Under the pieces are notes generated by a model. The model was given only the letters and a program-made list of their open reading frames with translations, ran no database searches and was not told where the DNA came from. This document shows, in pieces, positions 27,601 through 34,143 of a stretch of DNA of 48,118 nucleotides (position 1 is its first letter; the number at the start of each line of letters is the position of its first letter). The DNA comes from an uncultured Porphyromonadaceae bacterium (GTDB lineage: Bacteria > Bacteroidota > Bacteroidia > Bacteroidales > Muribaculaceae). Made by a program: the position numbers and the translations under genes. The stretch spans positions 1 to 48,118 of the forward strand of contig URZG01000001.1 of NCBI GenBank assembly GCA_900552325.1, read 5' to 3'.

Positions 27601-27807
27601 TCTCGTCTTAAATATAAATACAGTATTACCTCTCAATACGGAAAGGAATGATTCTTGTATTCGGACATTCTCTTCTAAAGAGACGAGTGACTTTTGTAAT
27701 AGAGGCGCTAATTCCGCTGCTTCAGCCATTCGTTCGTTTTCGGGATTAAGCTTAACGTTTTCTGAAGAATAATATCCAATTAGTCTTATTTCATGAATCG
27801 GATTCAT
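21682..27807 (-). CDS. Giant protein: S1 RNA-binding domains plus sacsin/NOV-type GHKL ATPase and C-terminal DUF3883-like domain
   Basis: The 2041-residue protein appears cytoplasmic. Four S1-like OB folds are visible at about 140-210 (best: VHHVTNFGAFVDFDDRTGLI), 217-285, 297-370 and 413-480. They are joined by a charged helix near 373-400. A NOV/sacsin-type GHKL ATPase follows: N box FFELLQNADD (642-651), FILAHNGMPF (669-678), and GYKGIGFKSVF (702-712). About 1,000 residues of unassigned helical and beta sequence come next. A coiled coil is at about 1824-1852, and the last 178 residues resemble a DUF3883/NOV C-terminal domain (MEIVIKSYKK ... HINPEEWEAVVKR). The S1 array suggests RNA or ribosome binding; the ATPase suggests a conformational switch. 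It is the first large gene of the operon, 74 bases after the XRE regulator. Confidence 0.85.
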   Translation of the reverse strand: MNPIHEIRLIGYYSSENVKLNPENERMAEAAELAPLLQKSLVSLEENVRIQESFLSVLRGNTVFIFKTREGELIAYHTTTKRVRFTNVRYAKDAITPADSIYKKWFVPGEEMSIKPTPKPELKIEISDLSNASSDEWWVKNEVITGIVHHVTNFGAFVDFDDRTGLIHISNLAWDKIEHPGDVLRHGDEINAVILEVDSDQRIQLGYKQLHKKHSYLRTGDVVVGHVIQVWNNAYLIQVNDIKAVLPFSEAISKDLSESDMVIATVSNNEWNSEKYRRDISISQRSFHDEFAKLHNVGDIINLRILDTVSKNGKSYVLVKHGNLRALVPLKHLSKCYKDKISNGESINEFIPFVYIGQNETSRLVSFDMRPIERAEKELEQQRLQEEKKAEKMAFVKRRRECIESITSKLDKGTILEVVVEEITKAGIFVKITDDYSEFIAKEELSINKVLSAEDEVFVGEPISVVYLGTENGKIILSRKAISDNKYPEELYDKSLEELLLTMGINTNKFIGKVIKIGEAYFATNLMVVSEIGNPDNGKLLVDPISGLRIMVYVNNRLRNLVLEGRFYTLQLNLSFYDYRKKSGTPYLFSVDSPDIVEVDNPYERIVSQSFKKQTSPSSNSSLANLLDTVGQGLYSSKRRMFFELLQNADDCAAESGTQVKFELSDTHFILAHNGMPFSKQDFDSIISAAKSTKSASKKKTGYKGIGFKSVFTNSTEVTIFSGGFKFAFNKSFSLYNDFKRFYFFINGYENEPLKQQQFLEQFELECRDFHGVKDIPWQLLPIWQESKPHELEHTIFSTTSNVSIALRMDKKMLEEYHLALMEILQHPKFMLFMRRTSRIQYKDGQHHYSSVKKIVDSNANVTLLNNVIENNPKETFHIENSGLILVNNEVFASAGILIKRATRTNSAGIEETILVHIDEQGEIQSEISDIPDRLASADSIEISFAIRTDENGLIHPLDISSKSLDSCFYSYLPMNEHRFKLPLYVNADFDLHSDREGVKADSPWNEFLFYHMGRQLVHAVCNVASASQKSYLNLLLANPFDETNQETEKLSRAFNRGYEECLLNIPFVINDFGAKVTTQELIIDKSGITEEVSSELFYALYNNGKRQPLGSIDASILSNAIFGIQQVDVEAAVEAMAKNLNIVQDWINSANSDAQNALLIWLHENDVNEDFVKQLRIVIAEEGLVSIEQLQSSNNYVFLKYSVSYIEKILNAIGLKTLIIDEDNILSIYLQQSDQEVFELISQKLSIIAENIVSITNDGNIKVFDYPLSINDKLLLVKYLDGLSKIGDKSIGALPLFNNVKSIPTPLASMVSYKESAPSFLADYMISEEENVAEIQKYLIPSNDEFDRVIWENRNVLGLTPSELLSYNTTDSEAYLINLIDEAQSNTDLSNLINNVYEASEKVKTKFIDRINAFSLNDDIVYEEDSFEAKVINLAISVLPDPSDFAKKIIYRGKSFSEYSIDEAIICKYTEGNSEKSVRIPLVKLLPVYANNTIGIHDLRRLFKVSKGFDKLLKTHPKPLNEVYIEINKLLSLPEREFPIWPNSKGNGIQFLFVSFYRRHNMGWNNRYVPDINLGIQTNEFICEILDFLCKNQVTVSSSPFTYHLGKFFKGLYFNDTMISKAESILPAIEEWANLDERNHKYLCEVGVRDGESKEIQFRRLFIENQRISFLDDLSSSVIKQGLSFVCSYRNLNFPLTGENQIEVINSLYNRSGVDLKRTINSDKLESLSQEWKTPEYEIWKQKKYLRIYLYDGSMPYYINYNGVHIGQMDSDENFYYNSYTKKLYINRNEKLTPLLFTIARSSNPFDMDDYRILCMEGKVSISKDEIEAKNEEIESLKSRVEELERLLSGRSVHIGGTSTGLSKKDQYAALIEAQQALKSKRPDWSFPIGFGERNDDGTPSCFTVETVQNEEGNNMEIVIKSYKKTDERFHINPEEWEAVVKRRAKLLVYTYFKGELDIVEIPKDELVRKQSSIQISFDTSNLDEEKYPDKISEFASILRYFQQITFDFNQFHISKDAVKVKDISSKLDLTITSAEDEDI

Positions 27808-27881
27808 ACTATATTACAAATTTTTGAACATCGAGTAATGATGCTATCAAAAGAAGTTATGCAATGAGAAATGGTTTTAAA

Positions 27882-28094
27882 TTAAGAGTGTATCAGATCT
27901 TTGATATTGGCTTCTAAGGTTTTCGCTATCTCATGTAAAGTATACAAATCCGGCTGAGAAGTGTTGGTGCACCATTTGGAGACAGTGACGGGGTCTTTGC
28001 CTAATTGCTCGGCGAGCCATTTGCCAGTGTGTCCGGTTTCTGCCAATACTGCTTTTATCCTGTTTAGCTTTTGTCGTTCTGTTTTTGTCTCCAT
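27882..28094 (-). CDS. Small XRE-family transcriptional regulator
   Basis: It has 70 residues from the ATG at 28094 (METKTERQKLNRIKAVL); the longer upstream reading has no promoter room and is rejected. The helix-turn-helix is clear: GKWLAEQLGKDPVTVSKWCTN, then QPDLYTLHEIAKTLE. It lies first in the leftward cargo operon, just after a good promoter and 74 bases before the 2041-aa gene. It most likely represses its own promoter and thereby sets the level of the whole defence-like operon. Confidence 0.88.
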   Translation of the reverse strand: METKTERQKLNRIKAVLAETGHTGKWLAEQLGKDPVTVSKWCTNTSQPDLYTLHEIAKTLEANIKDLIHS

Positions 28095-28118
28095 TGATTG
28101 ATTTATTAAATTTGAACG

Positions 28119-28149
28119 CAAAGTTACTAAAGATAAATGAGACGGCAAG
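28119..28149 (-). promoter_or_regulatory. Promoter of the XRE/S1-NOV/helicase/RT operon
   Basis: On the minus strand CTTG (28149-28146), a 19-base spacer and TAACTTTG (28126-28119) resemble the Bacteroidetes promoter. It ends 24 bases upstream of the XRE start codon, a short leader where repressor binding could block initiation. Confidence 0.65.
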
Positions 28150-28208
28150 CGATTATGCTGTATAACATATTCGCTTGCAGTCACATTTTTCCGCAGGGTT
28201 AGGGGAAT

Positions 28209-28520
28209 TTATTTTCGCGAATCAATCCGGTGCTTTCGGAGGAAAGCGTCGAGGTCGGCGCGGTTGACGTAGATTTTGCGGCCGATCTGCGAGAAGGGAA
28301 TAATGCGCTTGTCGCGGTAGTTTTGCCATGTCTTTGGCGAAACGCCAAGGATTTTCCTCGCATCTTCGGATTCAATCCACTCGCTGTTGGTATCATCTGC
28401 ATTGCGACGGGTAATTAAGTCCATGATGTGCTTCAGCGTATCATGGAGATTTCGCCACTCTTCTTCAGGGATGACAAAAAGAAGTGTCGAGGAGCTGGAG
28501 TTTTGGAGTATGCTTTGCAT
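28209..28520 (-). CDS. Excisionase-like helix-turn-helix protein (HTH_17)
   Basis: The 103-residue protein has a C-terminal MerR-like winged helix: SEDARKILGVSPKTWQNYRD, then IIPFSQIGRKIYVNRADLDA. This is the standard form of excision or directionality factors in Bacteroidetes mobile elements. It probably assists excision by the integrase at 34144-35556, although it sits more than 5 kb away. The N-terminal 40 residues (VIPEEEWRNLHDTLKHIMDLI) are a helical extension often seen in these proteins. Confidence 0.82.
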   Translation of the reverse strand: MQSILQNSSSSTLLFVIPEEEWRNLHDTLKHIMDLITRRNADDTNSEWIESEDARKILGVSPKTWQNYRDKRIIPFSQIGRKIYVNRADLDAFLRKHRIDSRK

Positions 28521-29132
28521 TCGAGTATTAAGGTTCGGATTCTATCTTTGAAGGGATGGAATCGAGTTGATAATTCAGTTGTCTAATTGCTTGACCGCTC
28601 ACTCAACTGAATACACGACTGCTTAACCACACAATCAGTCGGATAAGCAGGCGATTGACTGATTGGTTGAAGTGCTGACTAATCAGAACATCAACCAATC
28701 AATCGGATAATCGCGCAAATGCGCAGTCAGATGATTGGGCGGGCGATTGATTGGGTATGGCTTCAGTCAATTAGGCGAGCGATATTCTGATTGTTCAGTC
28801 GATCGGTCAGTTGCAGTTCTGCCACTTTGGGCATTAGCGATACTGATGTTCTGACTAACCAATCAGTCACGCAATCGCTTGTTTGGCGAGGCAGGCAATC
28901 AACTGAATGGTTGATGCTTTACCCGGTCAATCAAACAGGTGTATAATCAGTTGGGTGAAATGTCGATTGAAGTGCCGGGGGATCGCATGGGCGGCAGCAA
29001 TCGACGGTCAAATGGGCGGTAACATTTACCATCCACGCATAGGTGTGAACCTATAACGCTGAAAATCAACAGTGACTTGACGGGGATTCAGTTGTGCGGC
29101 TGATTGGCTAATCAGTCAATCACCGTCAGGTG
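28521..29132. other. Non-coding segment rich in short CAATCA/TGATTG motifs
   Basis: No convincing gene is seen over about 610 bases. The sequence is crowded with related words in both orientations: CAATCAGTC, GATTGACTGATTGG, CCAATCAATCGG, GCGATTGATTGGG, CTAATCAGTCAATC; by eye well over a dozen. Their spacing is irregular, so it is neither CRISPR nor simple tandem repeat. It lies upstream of the excisionase-like gene and downstream of a plausible promoter (29216-29248), so it could be a long structured leader RNA or a protein-binding array. Confidence 0.6.
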
Positions 29133-29459
29133 TCACAGTATTATTAAGAGACATCTCGTACCATTGACCCGAATTGAGAGCCTCCCGTCGGAGGCATATC
29201 GTGTCGTTGACGTTGCAAAGTAAGGGATTATTTCTCGTTCCGACCAAACATTTTTAGCCGGATATAGCACAAGGTTGTACATGTATATCTCAGTATACAT
29301 TTGATATTTCGTATTCAGTTCCACTCCACAGATGATGGTCACACGACCACAGCAAGGTGTCCAAACCGTTACCGTTTGGATTTCGGGCAACTCTGCCGTT
29401 ACCACGAAATGACCTTGCCGTGCCGGGGCTTGGGACTGCTCCGAAGTCGCAGTCCCCAT
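29133..29459 (-). CDS. Possible small protein, unknown function
   Basis: This 108-residue frame starts 14 bases after the TOTE-type gene stops. The first about 50 residues (GHFVVTAELPEIQTVTVWTP, then CCGRVTIICGVEL) look protein-like. The rest (TRYASDGRLSIRVNGTRCLL) is less convincing and overlaps a candidate promoter. No family is recognised. It could be a small real protein, a decayed gene or chance. Confidence 0.35.
   Translation of the reverse strand: MGTATSEQSQAPARQGHFVVTAELPEIQTVTVWTPCCGRVTIICGVELNTKYQMYTEIYMYNLVLYPAKNVWSEREIIPYFATSTTRYASDGRLSIRVNGTRCLLIIL
29216..29248 (-). promoter_or_regulatory. Candidate promoter reading into the repeat-rich leader and excisionase-like gene
   Basis: On the minus strand TTTG (29248-29245), a 21-base spacer and TTACTTTG (29223-29216) are close to the Bacteroidetes consensus (one mismatch in the -7 element). 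Transcription would cross the 28521-29132 repeat region before reaching the HTH gene. Confidence 0.5.
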
Positions 29460-29473
29460 GTTTTCTTATAGTT

Positions 29474-32290
29474 TCACAGCCTCAAAGCATCCATTAAGGC
29501 ATTCGCCAAATCAGATGAGACCATGCGGATGACGTTGGTGTCGGCAAGGGAACGGCCCATGAGATTGACGCTGCCGTACCAACCGATACATTGGTCGATG
29601 ATGGCGCATTGCATCTTACTGTCTGGTCGATGAATGATGTTGAAGCCCATCGCCTGAAGTTCGGCTTCCCGATGACCTGTTTCAGAAATGACGATTGTGA
29701 CACTGACACCGCGTAGTAAGGTGGTGGCGAGCAGGTCGATGATTCGAGGTGTCTTATTCCAGCGCAGACGCATTGTCGATATTACGATGCTTTGTTTCGC
29801 TGATGCAAGGTCGTCATGGAATGGTTTTTCAAAATCCGACGCATCGAAGATGGTCTCAGTCGTCGGTTCGGCAAACAATCCTTCGTTAGCGACAGCGATG
29901 GAATAGCCTACAGCTTTGTAACCATGGAGACGCTTGCGATACATCGAATCACAGACCGGAACGCGCAGATCAATGTAGTCGTAGATGCGGGTTTCTTTTT
30001 TACCGGGATAGTTGCGATGCAGTCGTCCGGTGTATTGTGCAATAAGTCCTTTCCACGACACAGGGAGGGCGAGCATCAGAGTGTCAAGCCGCGGAAGGTC
30101 AAATCCTTCTCCTACGTATTTGCCGGTGGCGACAACAATTAAGGGCTCATTCGCCGGAATATCGTTCAGTCGGGACATCACCTCTCGCTTGGCTTTTGCT
30201 GAATCATTGCCTACGAGTCGTATTACATTCGGACAGATTTTGCGACACTGTTTAGTAAGAATGTCAACGTGAGCCGTGCGTGCAGTAAGAATTATCGGAG
30301 TGCGCCCTTCGGCAAGGTTGGAAGCAACATCATCCAGTATGAGCTTATTTCGCGATTCGTTTTCGGTTAACTCTTCGAGAATCTGCGCGTAGTTGCTGCC
30401 ATCGGCATTGAGATTGCGGTGAGAAGTAAAACGCGGGATAAGGAGTCGCCGGAAGGATTGTTGAGCCTGTTGTACTTTGGGATCGGACGTATAACGGATT
30501 TCACCGCATTGCATAAAGATGATTGGTTGATGACCATCCTTGCGTATTGGCGTAGCAGTAAGGCCATAGACATAACGGGCGTTCACCTCACGAAGAACGT
30601 GCTCAAAGTTGAACGCCGGGGCATGATGGCACTCATCAACTATCACCATGCCATATTCTCGCACAAACGGTTTCACCTCATTGTCGTTAATACACGATTG
30701 CAGTAGTGCGATGTCAATATTGCCATTGAGTGTGTTCTCAGTAGATGACAATGCTCCGAATTGTTGGAATTTCTTGCGTCGGCCACGGCCTTTAGGTTGT
30801 TCTTCCGGTTGAAAATCTGTTATCAGGTATTCCGATAGACATTTGCGCCATTGGTCGAGCAAAGCCTTGGTGTGTACCAATATCAGGGTGTTGACTTTCT
30901 TCCGGGCTATCATGGCAGCGGCGGTAACGGTTTTGCCAAAGGCAGTTGTGGCATATAGAGTTCCGCAACGATGCCTGGCAAGTTCCTCAATCGCGTGTTC
31001 TTGCTCAGAATACAGCTGACCATTGAACTCTACCGTAATCGGCATTCCCGGATTAGCCTTATCCTGAATTTCGACATCCACATTATTTTCTCTTAGGAAA
31101 TCTATCGCGGATTCCTCACAACCTCGCGGCAGAATGAGATAATCGTCGGTTATCTCCGAGCATGAGATTATGCGCGGAAGATTATAGACAGGCAGTCGCA
31201 TTCCGAGTTTCGCATAAAATTCAGAATTCTTGAAAGCCGCCAGACGCTTAAGATGATTAACGGCCTTGGCAGACAATCCTTTTGTCGGAATATAAATGCC
31301 GGATGAACGTACGATGGTGAGATGTTTAGGAAAGTCCGCCGTTGACATAGGCTTTGGCAACGGGCGTTCCCATGGCGCGGATTCGCTGGACTTTGACAGT
31401 TCGCCAAGCGGCTCTCGGTCATATCTCGACACTAACTTCTCAACCTCTGCGGCTGTCATCTTCGTCATTCTTTGCAGATATTCCCATTGGTCGGTTAACG
31501 GGATGAAGTCTTCATCAACAAACACGCTGTTACCGTCTTTACGAGCTCTCCCTTGCAGCGGCAAGGCAACGAGATTGCCGAATCCGCCCGTAGGCATAAA
31601 GTCCTGGTTTGGGAAGAAACGGTCGTATGACTTGAACGACATCCGGCCTTCTCGCTCCATAGCTTCTGTCAGAATTGCATTACCCAATCGCCGTGCCGTC
31701 TGAGCTTTGATATGTTCGTCAAACAGAATCCAGACATGAGCGCCATTGCCCGACCGCGACCGCTCTATATAAGCCGGAATTCCCCAGTCGCGGCAAACAC
31801 CGACGTATGCCATAACATCCTTTTGATAACCATGCTCGCAATTCTTGTCATCGAAATCACAACATAGGAATCTGCAGGTATTGTCCGGCAATATGGCATA
31901 TACGCCAACAACATCGCGTCCATTTGGATCCTTCCCTTCGAGGTGACGGTATATGTCACTGTATCCCAAAGGTTGAAATTCGCGGTTCGGACATTCGGCG
32001 CATTTGAATTTTTTCTTATCGCAATACTCACGGCTCCACTCCCGAGCGCACACAGGTTGATAGCCGCTCTTGCCTGTCGTTGGGCTGAACCATCGCCGAG
32101 CAAATACATCCTCGCGCCCCTGAAACAGGTTGCGAAAGAGCGCGACCTTCTCCTCCAAAGATAGCACCGATTTTTGTGGAGACATAGGTTCCGGCTCGTC
32201 AGCTGCAATTCCGTGACAAGCCAGTAACGTCCGCAAGCGTGCATTCTCGGCCCGCAATCGGCTTAGTTCATCAGACATTGTTTCATTCAT
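29474..32290 (-). CDS. TOTE-type conflict protein: primase-like domain, SF2 helicase, degenerate PLD domain
   Basis: The protein has 938 residues. A short coiled coil (1-22) and a Cys cluster (Cys81, 90, 97, 100) precede an archaeo-eukaryotic primase-like domain with CCDFDDK (Asp145/147) and RSRSGNGAHVWILF (His185), the hallmark of the TOTE conflict-system primases. The SF2 helicase follows: Walker A ATTAFGKT (447-454), DECH (552-555), GLTATPIRKDG and a C-terminal RecA-like domain. The last about 110 residues are PLD-like (WYGSVNLMG), but the HxKxxxxD motif reads KMQCAIID (892-899), so both the His and Lys of the nuclease are replaced. The family is thought to attack invading nucleic acids; the exact mechanism is unknown. 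It lies next to an AlbA_2 protein and the integrase. Confidence 0.88.
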   Translation of the reverse strand: MNETMSDELSRLRAENARLRTLLACHGIAADEPEPMSPQKSVLSLEEKVALFRNLFQGREDVFARRWFSPTTGKSGYQPVCAREWSREYCDKKKFKCAECPNREFQPLGYSDIYRHLEGKDPNGRDVVGVYAILPDNTCRFLCCDFDDKNCEHGYQKDVMAYVGVCRDWGIPAYIERSRSGNGAHVWILFDEHIKAQTARRLGNAILTEAMEREGRMSFKSYDRFFPNQDFMPTGGFGNLVALPLQGRARKDGNSVFVDEDFIPLTDQWEYLQRMTKMTAAEVEKLVSRYDREPLGELSKSSESAPWERPLPKPMSTADFPKHLTIVRSSGIYIPTKGLSAKAVNHLKRLAAFKNSEFYAKLGMRLPVYNLPRIISCSEITDDYLILPRGCEESAIDFLRENNVDVEIQDKANPGMPITVEFNGQLYSEQEHAIEELARHRCGTLYATTAFGKTVTAAAMIARKKVNTLILVHTKALLDQWRKCLSEYLITDFQPEEQPKGRGRRKKFQQFGALSSTENTLNGNIDIALLQSCINDNEVKPFVREYGMVIVDECHHAPAFNFEHVLREVNARYVYGLTATPIRKDGHQPIIFMQCGEIRYTSDPKVQQAQQSFRRLLIPRFTSHRNLNADGSNYAQILEELTENESRNKLILDDVASNLAEGRTPIILTARTAHVDILTKQCRKICPNVIRLVGNDSAKAKREVMSRLNDIPANEPLIVVATGKYVGEGFDLPRLDTLMLALPVSWKGLIAQYTGRLHRNYPGKKETRIYDYIDLRVPVCDSMYRKRLHGYKAVGYSIAVANEGLFAEPTTETIFDASDFEKPFHDDLASAKQSIVISTMRLRWNKTPRIIDLLATTLLRGVSVTIVISETGHREAELQAMGFNIIHRPDSKMQCAIIDQCIGWYGSVNLMGRSLADTNVIRMVSSDLANALMDALRL

Positions 32291-32301
32291 AAGAATATAC
32301 T

Positions 32302-32375
32302 CTGACCGTCAGGGCTATATTCCCTCAGATTACTTTGAATTCAGTATAAGTTACATAATATCAGAGGGCTATATT
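32302..32375. promoter_or_regulatory. Repeated CAGGGCTATA-like boxes and a small palindrome upstream of the TOTE-type gene
   Basis: GTCAGGGCTATATT (32309-32322) and CAGAGGGCTATATT (32362-32375) flank the gap before the TOTE-type start codon. A third copy (TCAGAGGGCTATA) lies at 34125-34137 between the integrase and the AlbA_2 gene. CTGACCGTCAG (32302-32312) is palindromic. The position in front of two cargo genes suggests a shared operator; this is inference. Confidence 0.45.
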
Positions 32376-32382
32376 TTGCCAA

Positions 32383-34041
32383 TTAACCATTGTTAACAAA
32401 GGTGTAAGTCGTTCCTCTACCAATCCCGGATTTAGAAAGCACTGTTCCGATCAACTTTTCTATTTTAGTGCGAACCTGCTTGAGGGTCAATTCACCGTCC
32501 CATTCGCTAATAAAAGACGACATGGATTTAGGACCATCCGCTAGAATATAATGCAGGCGACGTAGAGTATCAGAGTCAATCTGCCCTTTGAGAACAAAAG
32601 GACTATGCTCGAAGTATGAATTGCCCATTTCGTATTCGTACTTTGGATGCCGTATTATTATCCCTTCATCAAGCAATCTCTTAATAGATCGTGGATGAAT
32701 GCCGTTACCATCATTATGAATAATGGAATATATCGTTATCAAATCGAACACATTGAGTTGCTCCTCTGGCTTGCGAGTGTTTCTAAGATTCATTAAAAAT
32801 CTTCTCAACTGTGGATTTTCGATTCTGGATTCTATCCTTAATTTTACCTGAAAGTCATCGGACTCCCCGTAATCCGGCATGGGCCGTCCTTCTGTGATGC
32901 AATTTGCAAACATAATGTCTACTCCCTGGCCCGATCGTTCTATCAAACCGGCTTTTTCGATAACTTCAGCCAATCTGCGACTGCGCGGTGAGCTATTAAC
33001 AGTCAAGATATTCCCTTGGTTGACGCCATAAGGAAAGCCGCCAGCGTTAGATACCTCTAATGCCTCAGGGGACACCTTTATCATTATGTCTCCTCCCATC
33101 TGAAAACTACGGTGCTGGATACTATTGAGTATCGCCTCTCGAATTGTCTCTTCAGTGTAGGAGGGAATATCCAGAATCTGAGGAAAGGCATCAATGTGCA
33201 TGAGGGGATTAATCGCATCCTGGTTGATATAGCACCATACCTTGTCAATACTAAGAAACAATGGTTCACAAAATTCCTGTCGGGCAGAATAACGAGTTTG
33301 ATTTTCTGTCACACGATATTCGACAATAAGGTTGTTTTGAGGAAGATGCTTCTTGATTGTTTCACTCTTGCCAAGCAATATCAAGGCTGCATATGTAATT
33401 CCGTCATCCGTAATCAATGCTAAATCGGATAGCAACTGATTTGCCGGTATAGTCAGAACTTCTGGGTTATTGCGCTTTTGATGGATGAGCCTACGCATTT
33501 GGATCATAGCCTCCTCCGACAGGTCTTCCATGGAAAGGCCTTTGCAAATACGGGCAGAGAAATCCGGGTCTTGTTCTTGTAGTATGGAGAAATATTCCTG
33601 ATCATCCATCTCGCGCAGACTCTCACCTACTCGCATTAGCGGGACTCCCTCAAATCGCATTGCTTTCCCAATCGGTCGAGATGGAATATTGATAACCAAT
33701 ACGCGATTTTTCATTTCATCGTAGAGTTCCTCGCAGTGAACCCTGATATATAGGCGTCTATATATTTCATCTTCCAGTTCACCGACTTTGTCTTTAGCGA
33801 AATCGGTTCCTACTACTTCATGTGGCATTTTATCTGCCATCCCCAGGACTAATCTGCCACCTCTTTCATTGGCAAACGCAACAACGTACCCAAGAACACA
33901 CTTGCGTCGTTCTTTAACATCATTATGACTTCCTCCGGCAAAGGGATAGTTATGTTTTGCTTCTTTGAATTCTATGTGGTCTTCGCGTTCTCTAAGAACT
34001 GCAAGCTGAGATATCTCTGTCATGTCGATATTTTTTTGCAA
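32383..34041 (-). CDS. AlbA_2 (Schlafen-like) putative DNA-binding / ATP-binding protein
   Basis: The protein has 552 residues. The N-terminal AlbA_2 domain is recognised by HIEFKEAKHN, VVAFANERGGRLVLGMAD and VLVINIPSR. It is followed by a GHKL-like C-terminal ATPase segment (IREAILNSIQHRSF, ALEVSNAGGFPYG, GLIERSGQGVDIMF) and winged-helix-type sequence at the end. This architecture is widespread in Bacteroidetes mobile elements and annotated as transcriptional regulator or ATP-binding protein; some relatives act in phage defence. It lies 92 bases upstream of the TOTE-type gene and shares a repeated box with it, so the two may be one module. Confidence 0.82.
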   Translation of the reverse strand: MQKNIDMTEISQLAVLREREDHIEFKEAKHNYPFAGGSHNDVKERRKCVLGYVVAFANERGGRLVLGMADKMPHEVVGTDFAKDKVGELEDEIYRRLYIRVHCEELYDEMKNRVLVINIPSRPIGKAMRFEGVPLMRVGESLREMDDQEYFSILQEQDPDFSARICKGLSMEDLSEEAMIQMRRLIHQKRNNPEVLTIPANQLLSDLALITDDGITYAALILLGKSETIKKHLPQNNLIVEYRVTENQTRYSARQEFCEPLFLSIDKVWCYINQDAINPLMHIDAFPQILDIPSYTEETIREAILNSIQHRSFQMGGDIMIKVSPEALEVSNAGGFPYGVNQGNILTVNSSPRSRRLAEVIEKAGLIERSGQGVDIMFANCITEGRPMPDYGESDDFQVKLRIESRIENPQLRRFLMNLRNTRKPEEQLNVFDLITIYSIIHNDGNGIHPRSIKRLLDEGIIIRHPKYEYEMGNSYFEHSPFVLKGQIDSDTLRRLHYILADGPKSMSSFISEWDGELTLKQVRTKIEKLIGTVLSKSGIGRGTTYTFVNNG

Positions 34042-34124
34042 ATATAATCGAAATTTCTCAAAGGGCGAAATCTGCAGGCTAAAACTGCTACCAATTCATT
34101 AAAACAATCTTTTTAAGCTATTAC

Positions 34125-34137
34125 TCAGAGGGCTATA
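34125..34137. promoter_or_regulatory. Third CAGAGGGCTATA box, upstream of the AlbA_2 gene
   Basis: TCAGAGGGCTATA is identical over 12 bases to the box at 32362, which precedes the TOTE-type gene. It lies 83 bases upstream of the AlbA_2 start and 6 bases after the integrase stop. Confidence 0.4.
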
Positions 34138-34143
34138 AATATA

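Noticed and set aside
28521..29132. CRISPR array
   Set aside because: The repeated words are short, irregularly spaced and in both orientations; no cas gene is nearby.
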